A stretch of 20,528 nt of DNA from the NCBI GenBank assembly GCA_955652455.1, contig CATPBU010000096.1, forward strand, positions 1 through 20,528. Reading direction: 5' to 3'. Below the pieces are notes generated by a model. It searched no databases. It was given only the letters and a program-made list of their open reading frames with translations, and had not been told where the DNA came from. Positions 1 to 9,266 of this stretch are shown here, in pieces; the first letter of the stretch is position 1; each line of letters starts with the position of its first letter. The translations under genes were made by a program, and so were the position numbers. This DNA is from Candidatus Dormiibacterota bacterium. Lineage in GTDB: Bacteria; Chloroflexota; Dormibacteria; UBA8260.

Positions 1-2473
1 CGCCGATGAAGAACGCGGCCACCACGTAGGCGAGCAGCTGGGACGCCGGAACGGACAGCTTGCTCAACCCCTGGTCGGCGAGCGCACGGACGACCGCCGT
101 GCCCATCCCGGTACCGATCACCAACCCAAGCAGGGCGCCGAGAAGTGCGATGATCACCGCTTCCCAGCGCACCATCGATCGCGTCTGGCGCCGGGTCAGA
201 CCGAGGGCACGTAGCAGCCCCAGCTCGCGCGAGCGCTCGAGCACGCTCAGCGCCAGGGTGTTGACCACGCCCAGCGCCGCGATGACGATGGAGAGCACCA
301 GCAGGACGTCGATCAGCGACTGCGCCTGGTCGATGCTGGCAGAGTTGGCGTCAACGAACTCCTGCTTGGTCTGGATGGTCAGCGTGGGGTAGGCGCTGAG
401 ATCGGTAGCAATCGCCTTGTCCGCAGCGGTCAGCGACTGACCCGGTGCCGGGTCGGCGAGAATCGCCACGTCCCGCTGGGTGGGAAAGTTCGCGGTGTAG
501 GTTGCCAGCGATACGACGAAGCCGGAGATCAGCGCATTGCCGCGGTACACACCGCCGATGCGCTTGGTTGTCGTCTTCGGCGCGTAGGGAAACTGCACCG
601 TCAGTACGGTCCCGGTCGTCCAGCCCCGCGCGTTGGCGGTGGTGTCATCGACGAGGACGTTCTGGGCATCCGCGACCGACCCGGCGTCACCGTTCACCAT
701 GTCGAAGGCCACTGTGTGATTGATCGCAGACGGATCGATGCCAAGCAACGACTGGCTCGCCGAGGCGGCGACGATGGAGTTTGCCCGCACCTCGGTGACG
801 TCCGCGAGGCGCGGGTCGGCACGCAGCGGCGCGGCGTCAGTGTTGGAAAATCCGGCTTGGCTGGTGGTGTCGGTGACCAGGAGTTGCGCGTTCACCGACC
901 CGGCAATCGCCGACTCGCCCGACGCCTTGAACGACGCAGCGATGACGGCAACAGCAGCGATCAGCGCCACGCCGATCATCAGGGCTGCGGCGGTCGACGC
1001 GGTTCGCCGCGGACTACGCATGGCGTTCTCCCTCGCCAGCCGGCCCGGAACCCCCCGAAGCCGGGCGAGCGGACGGCCCAGGGCGCCGGCGACAGGGCGG
1101 ACCAACAGCGGTGCCAGGTAGGCGACGCCGATGAAGAGCGCCAGCGTCCCGGCGCCCAGCAGCGGCAGCGTTTGGCCGGTGCTGGTGAAGAGTCCGATGC
1201 CGAGAAGGACCACGCCGATCGCGGCCGTGATCGCTCCGCCGACGATTCGCCGACGAGTGACCGGTTGCGCCTCGGGGACGGCATCGCGTAGCGCCGCCAT
1301 CGGAGCAACACGCGTGGCCCGTCGGGCAGGGAGGATGGCGGCGAGCAGGGTCACGACGGTCCCCACCACGATTGAGACGATGACGCTGCGCGGACTCACC
1401 GTGAGGCCGCCGTTGGTCAGTGAGAAACCCAGCAGACGCGCCAGACCGATGGCCAGGAGGACGCCAAGAGCAGCGCCGATCGCTGAGGCGACCACCCCGG
1501 TGAGGAAGGCCTCGATGAGCACCGACACCATCACCTGCCGGCGCGTTGCGCCGAGAGCGCGCAGCAGCGCCAGTTCCCGTGACCGCTGCGCGATGAGGAT
1601 GGTGAACGTGTTGACGATGAGGAAGGAGCCGACGAAGAGCGCGATCAAACCGAACACGAGGAGCGCGGTGCTGAGGATCGAGATGATCGACTGCGTTGCC
1701 TTCTTCTGCTGATTGGCCTGCGCGCTTCCAGTTTGAGCCACCATGTTGGCGGGCAGAACCGCGGCGATGCGGTCGCGCAACGTCGCGTCGCTCACCCCCG
1801 AGGCGGAGAGCACTGCGATCTGGTCGAAGTTGCCCTGAGTGTCGAGGACCCGCATCGCGGTTGGCGTGGTGAACAACGTGATCGTGGCCCCGGCGACGTT
1901 GTCCGCGGACCCGTACCCGGCGATGCCGCTGACGTGGAACGGCTGGCGCGGACCGCCGTTGAACGCCATCTGAATGGTCTGGCCCACGACGATGCCGTTG
2001 GCGGTGGCGGTGGCCGCGTCGACGACGATGTCGGCGGCGGCCTGCGGCGAGTGCCCAGTCCGCAGGTGATAAGGAGAGACCGGGCTGTCGACCCAGTTCG
2101 CGCCGAACGTCGGAGGTCCGTTTCCCCCGATTGGTTTGCCACTGGACGAGAGCAATGTTGCACCGGTGCGGAAGATGACCCCGTTCGCCTGCTTGACGCC
2201 GTTGACATGCTGCACCGTCGGGACCAGCGCTGACGGAACCGGGAGGCGCTGGCCGCCGCCGATGTCCTGGGCCGCGCCGGCGAGCGTCTGCCCTTCGACC
2301 ACCACCGCGATCCCTTGGTTGGCGTCCGTGAAGATCGCGCCGAAAACGTTGTTGATGGTGTCCCCGACGACGAAGGTTGATGACACGAAGGCGATGCCGA
2401 GGACGATTGCGACGGCCGTCAGGCTCAACCGCAGCTTGTGGGCGAGCAGGCCGCGGAGCGTGACCTTGAGCAC
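1..2473 (-). CDS. ABC transporter permease, duplicated FtsX/MacB type (C-terminus beyond the left edge)
   Basis: Membrane subunit of an ABC exporter or mechanotransmission-type complex, partner of the ATPase just upstream. I checked this frame through the whole stretch; it is open for 824 codons to the window edge. It begins VLKVTLRGLLAHKLRLSLTA, the usual FtsX-family N-terminus, then a membrane helix (about 17-38) and an extracytoplasmic MacB-like domain containing the NWVDSPVSPY segment. A first FtsX domain follows (helices near 265-290, 311-345 and 355-385, with the SRELALLRALG motif). Extra helices near 405-465 and 485-510 come next, then a second external domain and a second FtsX domain (helix near 710-735 and the repeated SRELGLLRALG motif). 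The last visible residues, LLAYVVAAFFIG, are the final helix, so only a few tens of residues should be missing. The GTG start lies 4 bases after the ATPase stop, so the two are probably translationally coupled. The substrate cannot be told; lipid or peptide export is typical of the family. Confidence 0.93.
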   Translation of the reverse strand, partial: MLKVTLRGLLAHKLRLSLTAVAIVLGIAFVSSTFVVGDTINNVFGAIFTDANQGIAVVVEGQTLAGAAQDIGGGQRLPVPSALVPTVQHVNGVKQANGVIFRTGATLLSSSGKPIGGNGPPTFGANWVDSPVSPYHLRTGHSPQAAADIVVDAATATANGIVVGQTIQMAFNGGPRQPFHVSGIAGYGSADNVAGATITLFTTPTAMRVLDTQGNFDQIAVLSASGVSDATLRDRIAAVLPANMVAQTGSAQANQQKKATQSIISILSTALLVFGLIALFVGSFLIVNTFTILIAQRSRELALLRALGATRRQVMVSVLIEAFLTGVVASAIGAALGVLLAIGLARLLGFSLTNGGLTVSPRSVIVSIVVGTVVTLLAAILPARRATRVAPMAALRDAVPEAQPVTRRRIVGGAITAAIGVVLLGIGLFTSTGQTLPLLGAGTLALFIGVAYLAPLLVRPVAGALGRPLARLRGVPGRLARENAMRSPRRTASTAAALMIGVALIAAVAVIAASFKASGESAIAGSVNAQLLVTDTTSQAGFSNTDAAPLRADPRLADVTEVRANSIVAASASQSLLGIDPSAINHTVAFDMVNGDAGSVADAQNVLVDDTTANARGWTTGTVLTVQFPYAPKTTTKRIGGVYRGNALISGFVVSLATYTANFPTQRDVAILADPAPGQSLTAADKAIATDLSAYPTLTIQTKQEFVDANSASIDQAQSLIDVLLVLSIVIAALGVVNTLALSVLERSRELGLLRALGLTRRQTRSMVRWEAVIIALLGALLGLVIGTGMGTAVVRALADQGLSKLSVPASQLLAYVVAAFFIG

Positions 2474-2477
2474 GCCG

Positions 2478-3251
<774 letters not shown>

Positions 3252-3285
3252 GTCGCCAATGGTAGGAAACCAGAGGCGCTCCGCA

Positions 3286-5373
3286 TCAGGCGGGAACTGC
3301 GTCTCGTGCCCGCAGATTCACGAAGTCGGCGGAGGAAACAGGCGGAGAGAAGAGGAAACCCTGGGCTCGATCGCATCCAAGCTGGCGCAGCACGGCCAGT
3401 TGCTCGGCGGTCTCGACGCCTTCAGCGACGACAAAGAGGCCGTGAGCGTGGGCGAGATCGATGATGGCAGCGACGATTGACGAGCTTCGCCCGTCCACGG
3501 CGATCTGTTCGATATGCGACTGGTCGATCTTGATGAAGTCGAGTGGGAAGCTATACAGGTGGGACAGAGCGGAGAGGCCGGTACCGAAGTCGTCGAGGCC
3601 GACGTGGGCGCCGAAGTCTCGCAGCTCAGCGAGCGCGGTGACCGCGGAGTGCGACGTCTGCATCAGCACATGCTCGGTCACCTCGATGCTCAGGTCGCTC
3701 CCCTCCAGACCGGCGGCGTGGAGACAACTGCCGAGTCGCGCGGTGAACTCTGGGCTGGCGAGCTCGCGGGCGCTGAGATTCACCGCGAGACGCTCGATTC
3801 CGCGAAGGGATGGGATCGCCCGCCACGCGGCGAGCTCGCCCAGCGCGATACGCCGCACCCGCTCATCCATTGCCGGCAGCAGACCGATCTCCTCAGCGAC
3901 CAGGAGAAAGTGCTGGGGTGAGAAGTGACCACGTTCCGCGTCGTCAATGCGGAGGAGAGCCTCGACCTCGACCGTCTCACCATTAGCGACATGCACGATG
4001 GGCTGGTAGTGCACGATCAGGCGTTCATCGGCGAGCGCGCGCCGCACCAGGCGTTCGGTCTCCTGCCGTTCCATCGCACGCACCTGAAGCGCCGCTCCGT
4101 ACACCTCGTGGCGGTCGCGTCCCTGGTCCTTGGCGCGATACAGCGCGGTGTCCGCCTCACGGAGCAGGTCCTCGGGCAGGCTGTCGGGCTGTGACGCCAC
4201 GGCGATGCCGATGCTGACCGTGGCCACCACCTCGTCGTCGCCGATCTGGAAGGGAACACGCAGCCCGGCAACGATGCGATCGGCGAACGCGGTGAGGTCG
4301 GCAGGATCTGCGAGACCCTGGACCACGACGACGAACTCGTCACCGCCGAAGCGCGCCACGGTGTCGTCTGGACGGGCCAGGCGCTGCAGGCGCGCCGCGG
4401 CTTCGAGCAAGACCGAGTCCCCCACCTGATGGCCGAGGGTGTCGTTGATCACCTTGAAGTGATCGAGGTCGAGCATCAGCACGCCGACGAACCCGGGACT
4501 CCGCTTGAGATGCCTGAGGCCTTGATTCAAGCGGTCGGCGAGGAGGGTGCGGTTGGCGAGCCCGGTGAGCGCATCGGTCAACGCCTGGCGCTCGATGGTG
4601 GCCTGCGCTTCTTTGCGCTGACCGATGTCGCGCATCAATGCCTGCGTCTCCAGCACCGCACCGGTGAGCGGGTCGATGATCGCTTTGCTCTTGCTCTCGA
4701 TCCAGGCATAGGAGCCGTCCTTGCAGCGGTAACGCAGACTGACAGTGCGTGCTCCAGCGCCGGTTGCGTTGCCATGGTGCGTCAGACCTGCTAGGGCACG
4801 ATCATCGGGATGAATCAGCCCGCGGACGGGCTTTCCGATCAACTCCGCCGATGTGTAGCCGAGGAGCTGCCAGCAGGACGGCGACACATACCTGAGCACA
4901 TCGTCCGCATCGGTCACCGCCACCGCGTCCGAGATGTCGAGCCGGCGCCGCGCCTCCACCTCCACGTCGCCACCGGAGCTGGTCTTGCGCCCGCTGAGAT
5001 CCTGGGCAAGGCAGTACAGAAGTCGCTCCTTGGGATCGGCGGTCATATGCCAGCAGAGCCAGGCGTAGGACCCGTCGAGCCGGCGGAAGCGGGTCTCGAT
5101 CTCCATTGCCGCGACCGTCCCACTGGTCAACATCTTGAGGCGACGGCGAGTCTCCTGCCGGTCCCCGGGATGAACGAAGCTGACGAAGGCCGCCCCGGCG
5201 ACGTCGCCGCTCAGGTGAGCGAGATCGCGCTGCCAGCTGGCGCTGTGCTGTGTGATGTGACCGTCGAATCCGATCACGCAGGCAGCGTCATCGGAGAACT
5301 CCAAGAGCTTCTGAGCGGCTTCCTGGGAGAGCAGCGTGGTTGCAGACAGGTGGGCGGCCCGCCTCATTGCCAT
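3286..5373 (-). CDS. PAS-PAS-GGDEF-EAL cyclic-di-GMP cyclase/phosphodiesterase
   Basis: Predicted soluble protein of 695 residues that could both make and break down cyclic-di-GMP. Two PAS domains (about 20-130 and 140-255, the second ending in the PAC-like [12 protein letters not shown]) lead into a GGDEF domain (about 262-425) and an EAL domain (about 440-685). The active-site GGDEF is intact at 343-347, with an RPDD inhibitory-site motif (RxxD) at 334-337. The EAL domain also looks active: EAL at 471-473, EVTEH near 564, DDFGTG at 594-599, KID at 615-617 and EGVET at 651-655. No membrane segment is visible, so sensing is probably cytoplasmic through PAS. The ATG at 5373 follows a GGTGATGG stretch; an in-frame ATG lies two codons on. 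The ABC ATPase follows after 34 bases, so co-transcription is possible. Confidence 0.95.
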   Translation of the reverse strand: MAMRRAAHLSATTLLSQEAAQKLLEFSDDAACVIGFDGHITQHSASWQRDLAHLSGDVAGAAFVSFVHPGDRQETRRRLKMLTSGTVAAMEIETRFRRLDGSYAWLCWHMTADPKERLLYCLAQDLSGRKTSSGGDVEVEARRRLDISDAVAVTDADDVLRYVSPSCWQLLGYTSAELIGKPVRGLIHPDDRALAGLTHHGNATGAGARTVSLRYRCKDGSYAWIESKSKAIIDPLTGAVLETQALMRDIGQRKEAQATIERQALTDALTGLANRTLLADRLNQGLRHLKRSPGFVGVLMLDLDHFKVINDTLGHQVGDSVLLEAAARLQRLARPDDTVARFGGDEFVVVVQGLADPADLTAFADRIVAGLRVPFQIGDDEVVATVSIGIAVASQPDSLPEDLLREADTALYRAKDQGRDRHEVYGAALQVRAMERQETERLVRRALADERLIVHYQPIVHVANGETVEVEALLRIDDAERGHFSPQHFLLVAEEIGLLPAMDERVRRIALGELAAWRAIPSLRGIERLAVNLSARELASPEFTARLGSCLHAAGLEGSDLSIEVTEHVLMQTSHSAVTALAELRDFGAHVGLDDFGTGLSALSHLYSFPLDFIKIDQSHIEQIAVDGRSSSIVAAIIDLAHAHGLFVVAEGVETAEQLAVLRQLGCDRAQGFLFSPPVSSADFVNLRARDAVPA

Positions 5374-5493
5374 GGTTCCATCACCCGAATCGCACCGAAC
5401 GGCTCACAGGCCCTCGGTCGCGCTCGGTGCCTGCTCGACCGGGAGATGCCTCGAAGATGTCTGCAGTCCTTGGGACCGTCTGTACGCCACGGT

Positions 5494-5522
5494 ACGATTC
5501 GACCCATTGCGCACCGAATCGT
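5494..5522. promoter_or_regulatory. Inverted repeat upstream of the GGDEF-EAL gene
   Basis: Perfect 8-bp arms ACGATTCG and CGAATCGT are separated by 13 bases in the 232-base gap (5374-5605) between the CDF-like gene and the GGDEF-EAL gene. A related CCGAATCGCACCGAA string lies at about 5382-5396, close to the GGDEF-EAL start. It could be an operator or a transcript hairpin. The rest of the gap shows no convincing gene. Confidence 0.3.
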
Positions 5523-5605
5523 TACGTCGAAGTCAGACGAGGGTGCGATGTATGACAGGCGCCAGCCGCCGGCCATGGTGCGCGGCATGTTCGGTGGCTC
5601 CCTCG

Positions 5606-6202
5606 CTATGCCTGAACGCGCAGGATCCCGACCGCCTCCCGGCCAAGGATGAACGCGATGCCCACCGCCACCGCCGAGTCCGCCCACCACCATCCCAACA
5701 GGTGTGTGACGGCCATGCCGAGCAGAGCCGCGGCGGCGAGCACCGCGCCCATCGCGGTCAGCACGCTGTCGCCGCGCAGCGCCCGGCTGCCGAGGCGATC
5801 GGCGGTGCGGCGCTTCGCCCGCGACAGCGGCGGCAGCACGACGACCGAGGCTGCAGCAATGACGATGCCGACGAGGGTGACGCCGCCCGAGGGGTGGGTT
5901 GCCAGCGCGACGACGGCGCGGGCTCCCACATAGAGGCCGATCAACATCAGCGCAGTGCCGACTGCCCACGCAGCGCGGCTCTCGAGGTCGTCGGCGCGAC
6001 GCGCATCCTTGTCCTCAGACTGGAAGCGCCAGATGAGCACGCACGACGCCGCGCCGTCAACGGCGGAATCGAGGCCGAATCCGAGCAGAGCCAGGCTGCC
6101 GGCGAGAACGCCGGCGAGCGTCGCGCCGATGCCTGCAGCGGCGTTCCACAGCACGCTCGCCACGGAAAGACGAACTGCCATACGCAGGCTGTCAGCGCGC
6201 AT
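5606..6202 (-). CDS. CDF-like cation transporter family membrane protein
   Basis: Integral membrane protein of 198 residues with about five to six hydrophobic helices (near 10-30, 28-50, 76-100, 108-126, 147-165 and 168-188). The SLALLGFGLDSAVDG segment, with Asp45 and Asp49 spaced as DxxxD, matches helix 2 of cation diffusion facilitators. LRGDSVLTAMGAVLAAA and GWWWADSAVAVGIAFILGREA match helices 5 and 6. The metal-binding HxxxD of canonical zinc transporters is not seen in helix 5, and no cytoplasmic C-terminal domain follows. It may therefore be a degenerate or specialised branch, and metal transport is not assured. It starts 12 bases after the histidine kinase stop and is probably the last gene of the CBS-regulator-kinase operon. 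Confidence 0.8.
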   Translation of the reverse strand: MRADSLRMAVRLSVASVLWNAAAGIGATLAGVLAGSLALLGFGLDSAVDGAASCVLIWRFQSEDKDARRADDLESRAAWAVGTALMLIGLYVGARAVVALATHPSGGVTLVGIVIAAASVVVLPPLSRAKRRTADRLGSRALRGDSVLTAMGAVLAAAALLGMAVTHLLGWWWADSAVAVGIAFILGREAVGILRVQA

Positions 6203-6214
6203 CCGAGCGGTTAC

Positions 6215-7600
6215 CTATTCGGTGACCGGCACCCGGAGCATTACCCTGGTACCCGCCGGTGAGCTGTCAAGGCTGTATTCGGCACCCATGTCCCCGGCAC
6301 GCGAGCGAGCGTTGTTCAGTCCGAGGCCCTGGCCAGGCACAGATGGATCGAAGCCGCGACCGTCGTCCTGCACAAGGAGCTCAACGGTTCCCCCCACGGC
6401 CGGTCCAAGCGAAAGCACACAGCTCGATGCCCCCGAGTGGCGCTCGACGTTTGACATCGCCTCGCGAGCCACGAGCAATACGTCGCGAGCCTTGTCGCCC
6501 AGTGCCGCCAATGCGACCGAGTCGATCACCCCGGTGACCTCGATGCCCGATCGGGCCCTCACCTCCGTCGCCAGACGTTCTAGCTCCTGATGGACGCGTG
6601 CTGGGGTGACGTGGGTGCTCAATCCGAGGATGAACGTACGCAGCTCGGTGATGGAGTCGTCGAGGGCGCGGACGGACTGCTGGACTTCCTCGGCCACGAT
6701 CGAGTCGTCGACCCGTGGGAGCAGTGCTTGGAGGCTCATGCCAACCGCAAAGAGGGACTGGATCACACCGTCATGGAGGTCGCGGCCAAGGTGTTCGCGC
6801 TGCTCGAGAAGATGGAGCCGTTCGACGGCGTCGCGCGCCTGCAGGGCGGCGCTGTTGTCACGGATGATCTTGGTAAAGCCGCGAAGCTGACCATCGGCAT
6901 CGAGCGACGCGGTGATGCTCACACTGGCCTGGAACCGCGACCCATCTTTGCGCACCCGCCAGCCGAAGTCCTCTGCCCTGCCCGTCGCTAGGGCGTCCGC
7001 CAGCAGCCGGTCCGGCTTGTGCGTGTCCCGATCAATCTGCGTGTAGAACACCGAAAAGTGCTGGCCGACGATCTCAGCCCGCTCGTATCCCTTGAGCCGC
7101 TCGGCACCGACGTTCCAACTGCTCACGCGGCCTTCGGCGTCAAGCGTGAAAATCGCCAGACCAGACACGCTCTCCACTAGGAGACGGAAGCGTTCCTCGG
7201 CCTCGCGCCGTGCATCGGCCAGGGCCCGACCTTGAGTGGCGTCGCGAACCGCCGCGACAACGTACGCTGCCCCATCCAGGTGGATGGGGCTCAGGGCAAT
7301 GTCCGCGGGGAAGAGCGAACCATCCCAGCGCTGGCAGACGATATCCAGCTCACCCCCCATCGGACGAACCACTGGGTGGGCGCTGAACTTGGCGCGCAGT
7401 CCGGCGTGGGAGCTACGGCGATCGGCAGGGACCAGGCGGTCGACGGAGTGCCCGACAAGGGCCTCGTCGGTGTATCCGGTCATCTCGGCCAGACGCCGGT
7501 TGACGCTCACGATGATGCCGGCTGGGTCGACCACAGCGATGCCGTCCGGCAGAGCGTCGGCCAATCGACCGTCGCTGGCAAAGAACTTCCCTTCGGTCAC
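6215..7600 (-). CDS. PAS-PAS sensor histidine kinase, HisKA_3 type (DevS/NarX-like)
   Basis: Soluble two-component sensor kinase of 461 residues. PAS1 (about 12-125) has the NRRLAEMTGYTDEALVG motif. PAS2 (about 135-255) has SSWNVGAERLKGYERAEIVG, a form common in sensors of light, oxygen or redox state; no haem or flavin residue can be assigned by eye. The dimerisation/phosphoacceptor helix is HisKA_3 with GRDLHDGVIQSLFAVG, putative phospho-His276. The catalytic domain has an N-box Asn384 (REAMSNVERHS), DDGRGF at 412-417 and a GQGLGLNN lid. It starts with GTG preceded by GGAAGAG at good spacing, 73 bases after a receiver gene that lacks a DNA-binding domain. The likely partners are that receiver and/or the DevR-like protein encoded at 14567-15241. 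Confidence 0.94.
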   Translation of the reverse strand: MTEGKFFASDGRLADALPDGIAVVDPAGIIVSVNRRLAEMTGYTDEALVGHSVDRLVPADRRSSHAGLRAKFSAHPVVRPMGGELDIVCQRWDGSLFPADIALSPIHLDGAAYVVAAVRDATQGRALADARREAEERFRLLVESVSGLAIFTLDAEGRVSSWNVGAERLKGYERAEIVGQHFSVFYTQIDRDTHKPDRLLADALATGRAEDFGWRVRKDGSRFQASVSITASLDADGQLRGFTKIIRDNSAALQARDAVERLHLLEQREHLGRDLHDGVIQSLFAVGMSLQALLPRVDDSIVAEEVQQSVRALDDSITELRTFILGLSTHVTPARVHQELERLATEVRARSGIEVTGVIDSVALAALGDKARDVLLVAREAMSNVERHSGASSCVLSLGPAVGGTVELLVQDDGRGFDPSVPGQGLGLNNARSRAGDMGAEYSLDSSPAGTRVMLRVPVTE

Positions 7601-7673
7601 GGCTGCACTCTTCCGACGACCCTAGCAGGCGCCGCGCCGTGGGCATCGCCGAGATGGGCTCGACGGTCCCCGA

Positions 7674-8093
7674 TCACCCGCCCGCCGCCACCTTCCTGAC
7701 ACCGGCCACCAGGCCACCCCCGCGAATCTTCTTCAGGATGTGGCCCGATGCGCCAGCCATCCTCGAGGCGAAGAGAGCATCGTCGTCGTCGAAAGAGGTC
7801 AGCATCAGCACACGCGTGGCGGGAAAGCGCGACCGAATCGCCCGACATGCTTCGATGGCCGACGACCCAGGCATGCGCGCGTCCATGACCACGACGGCGG
7901 GCGCAAGCTCCTCGACCGCAAGCAGAGCCGACGAGGCGTCGGATGCCTCGCCGACAACCTCGATGTCAGGCTCGGACTCGAGCAGTCGACAGACGCCCGC
8001 GCGAACCAGAGCGTGGTCGTCGCAGACGAGCACGCGGATTCTGCTCGATATCTGCGAAACCGAGACGGTCGTTCTGTCCAACTTTGTAGGCAT
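7674..8093 (-). CDS. Receiver-only response regulator (NarL/DevR-type receiver, no HTH)
   Basis: Encodes a receiver domain of about 139 residues from the ATG at 8093. Acidic pocket Asp25-Asp26, phosphoacceptor Asp71 in VVVMDARMPG, Thr99 in LMLTS and Lys121 in GHILKKI are all present. It closely resembles the receiver of the DevR-like protein at 14567-15241 (shared TRVLMLTSF and AGASG), but stops at KVAAGG, exactly where that paralogue continues into its linker and LuxR-type HTH. None of the three frames in the 73 bases before the kinase encodes an HTH. It is therefore either a genuine single-domain phosphorelay protein or a regulator that lost its DNA-binding end. The frame is open upstream to 8291, but that would overlap the CBS gene by 167 bases; the ATG at 8093 lies 31 bases after that gene. 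Confidence 0.85.
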   Translation of the reverse strand: MPTKLDRTTVSVSQISSRIRVLVCDDHALVRAGVCRLLESEPDIEVVGEASDASSALLAVEELAPAVVVMDARMPGSSAIEACRAIRSRFPATRVLMLTSFDDDDALFASRMAGASGHILKKIRGGGLVAGVRKVAAGG

Positions 8094-8124
8094 TGAGCTT
8101 TCGGCGATAAGTGCCGATCTCCAC

Positions 8125-8832
8125 TTACCGGATCCGGCCTTCTCGTGCTGGCGTGACATGCCGGTCGTCGAACTGGTAGCCGAGGTGCGCGTCGACACCC
8201 ACCACCCCGTCGAGTGCGGCGACGGCGTGCTCAACGATCTTGACGTCACTCCAACAGTCAACGCTTCCCCGAAGGCTGACCACTCCACCATCGACGCAGA
8301 CAGTCATAGCGTCAGGATCGATGCCCAGCCAACCGGGCAGGATGCCGTCGACGATGTCGCTCCGGACCTGTTCATCGCTGCGCGTGAAGGCAGTGAGCAG
8401 ATCGCCCCTCGAAGCGATGCCGACCATGGATCCGGTCTCGTCGACGACCGGTAGGCGCTTGACGTTGTGATCCTGCATCAATCGTGCGGCGGTCGCTACC
8501 GTGGACCCGGACGTCACGGTGACAACCGGGTGAGTCATGACCTCAGCGGCGCTGACCGCCTCGGACTTTGTGCGCACGCTTCGATGCTCGCGTGATTCGG
8601 GCCACGGCCGTCGATGCTCCGATTGGGGCGCCTGCTTCAGCAAGAGGTCGGCCTGCGACACGATGCCCAGCAGCCGTCCGTCCGCGCCAACCACCGGCAG
8701 CGCGCTGACCATGTGTTCTCTCATGAGAAGGACCATCTCGTGGAACGTCGCGGATTCGCCCACCGTGACCACCGCGGCAGTCATCACCTCGCCAACGGTC
8801 AGTGGTCGGCGCCTGTTGAGCTTGGGGGTCAT
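8125..8832 (-). CDS. CBS-CBS-BON domain protein
   Basis: Predicted cytoplasmic protein of 235 residues. Two CBS domains (about 12-66 and 93-149) carry the typical VGEVMTAAVVTV / LPVVGADGRLLGIVSQADLL and AAEVMTHPVVTV / LPVVDETGSMVGIASRGDLL segments. They should form a Bateman module that binds adenosyl ligands. A BON domain follows (about 155-220, with VDGGVVSLRGSVD). CBS-BON proteins are common in actinobacterial stress and dormancy gene sets; the exact role here is unknown. I chose the ATG at 8832 because AAGGTG lies just upstream and the CBS repeat begins 12 residues in; the open frame reaches 8919. It is the first gene of the apparent operon with the receiver, kinase and CDF-like genes. 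Confidence 0.92.
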   Translation of the reverse strand: MTPKLNRRRPLTVGEVMTAAVVTVGESATFHEMVLLMREHMVSALPVVGADGRLLGIVSQADLLLKQAPQSEHRRPWPESREHRSVRTKSEAVSAAEVMTHPVVTVTSGSTVATAARLMQDHNVKRLPVVDETGSMVGIASRGDLLTAFTRSDEQVRSDIVDGILPGWLGIDPDAMTVCVDGGVVSLRGSVDCWSDVKIVEHAVAALDGVVGVDAHLGYQFDDRHVTPAREGRIR

Positions 8833-8935
8833 GTGGTCACCTTCAGATTCGGGGTTGTGCGTCGATGCTGGCCGATCACGCCGGCTCGCGCCAGAGCCGA
8901 ACGGCACGGGAGGTGACACCCGAATGACCCTGTTC

Positions 8936-8949
8936 CGGCCCAGCGTCCC
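8936..8949 (-). promoter_or_regulatory. Weak DevR-box-like site upstream of the CBS operon
   Basis: On the minus strand this reads GGGACGCTGGGCCG, about 104 bases before the CBS-BON start. It keeps the GGGAC half and a GGCC half at the spacing of the stronger sites at 12163 and 19468, but its centre differs. The surrounding gap (8833-8976) is the only promoter space for the CBS-receiver-kinase operon. Confidence 0.25.
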
Positions 8950-8950
8950 G

Positions 8951-8975
8951 CGCCGGGATCGGAGCAGCGCCGGCG
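8951..8975 (-). terminator. Possible hairpin terminator of the PHA operon
   Basis: A 6-bp GC stem (CGCCGG/CCGGCG) with a 13-base loop starts one base after the phasin stop codon. There is no T-tract, as is common in high-GC actinobacteria. The evidence is modest. Confidence 0.3.
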
Positions 8976-8976
8976 T

Positions 8977-9255
8977 TCAGCCCTTGTCAGGCGCCGGGCT
9001 CAGCTCAGCCAGGAGGCGCGCAGCGTAATCACCCTGCAGCTTCATGAGCTTCGATGTGAACTCGAGGCTCTGCTCTGCCGCTGCAGCGGCCTGCGAGCCT
9101 GCGTCGCCCACAGCTTGGTCGGCGGCAGGTGGCACAGCGAATTGAGCCAGAGCGCGCAGCACCCCGACGGCGGCCAGGTTGAGCTCCTGAGCCTGTTCGA
9201 TGTTGGCGAGGAGTTGCTGCTGCGCGTTCTCGATGACCTTGTGGTAGTCAGACAT
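8977..9255 (-). CDS. Small phasin-like PHA granule protein (copy 1)
   Basis: Encodes 92 residues that are almost all predicted amphipathic helix: an Ala/Gln-rich protein with no signal peptide or membrane span. The segment ENAQQQLLANIEQAQELNLAAVGVLRALAQF aligns well with the protein encoded at 13530-13799 (shared N..QA.E....A.GV.RAL), so the two are paralogues. Phasins coat intracellular polyhydroxyalkanoate granules and control their size. The role here rests on this small helical character and on the position: the gene starts 11 bases after the PHA synthase, with an AGGAGAA ribosome site. The family name is inferred from context and composition rather than a diagnostic motif. Confidence 0.85.
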   Translation of the reverse strand: MSDYHKVIENAQQQLLANIEQAQELNLAAVGVLRALAQFAVPPAADQAVGDAGSQAAAAAEQSLEFTSKLMKLQGDYAARLLAELSPAPDKG

Positions 9256-9266
9256 CGCCGATTCTC

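Noticed and set aside
716..2233. Long plus-strand open frames across the left end
   Set aside because: They lie antisense to the continuous, motif-rich FtsX permease frame and have the Arg/Ala/Pro-rich composition of shadow frames in high-GC DNA.
5470..5483. TTGGGACCGTCTGTAC as a DevR box before the GGDEF-EAL gene
   Set aside because: Only the GGGAC half matches; the second half is unlike the other sites.
5336..6262. 308-codon plus-strand frame across the c-di-GMP/CDF-like gap
   Set aside because: It is antisense to the CDF-like membrane protein and composed of low-complexity Arg/His/Ala residues.
7601..7673. A frameshifted HTH after the lone receiver
   Set aside because: All three minus-strand frames were read; none encodes the LTAQER...LAEKTVKNYV type helix-turn-helix.
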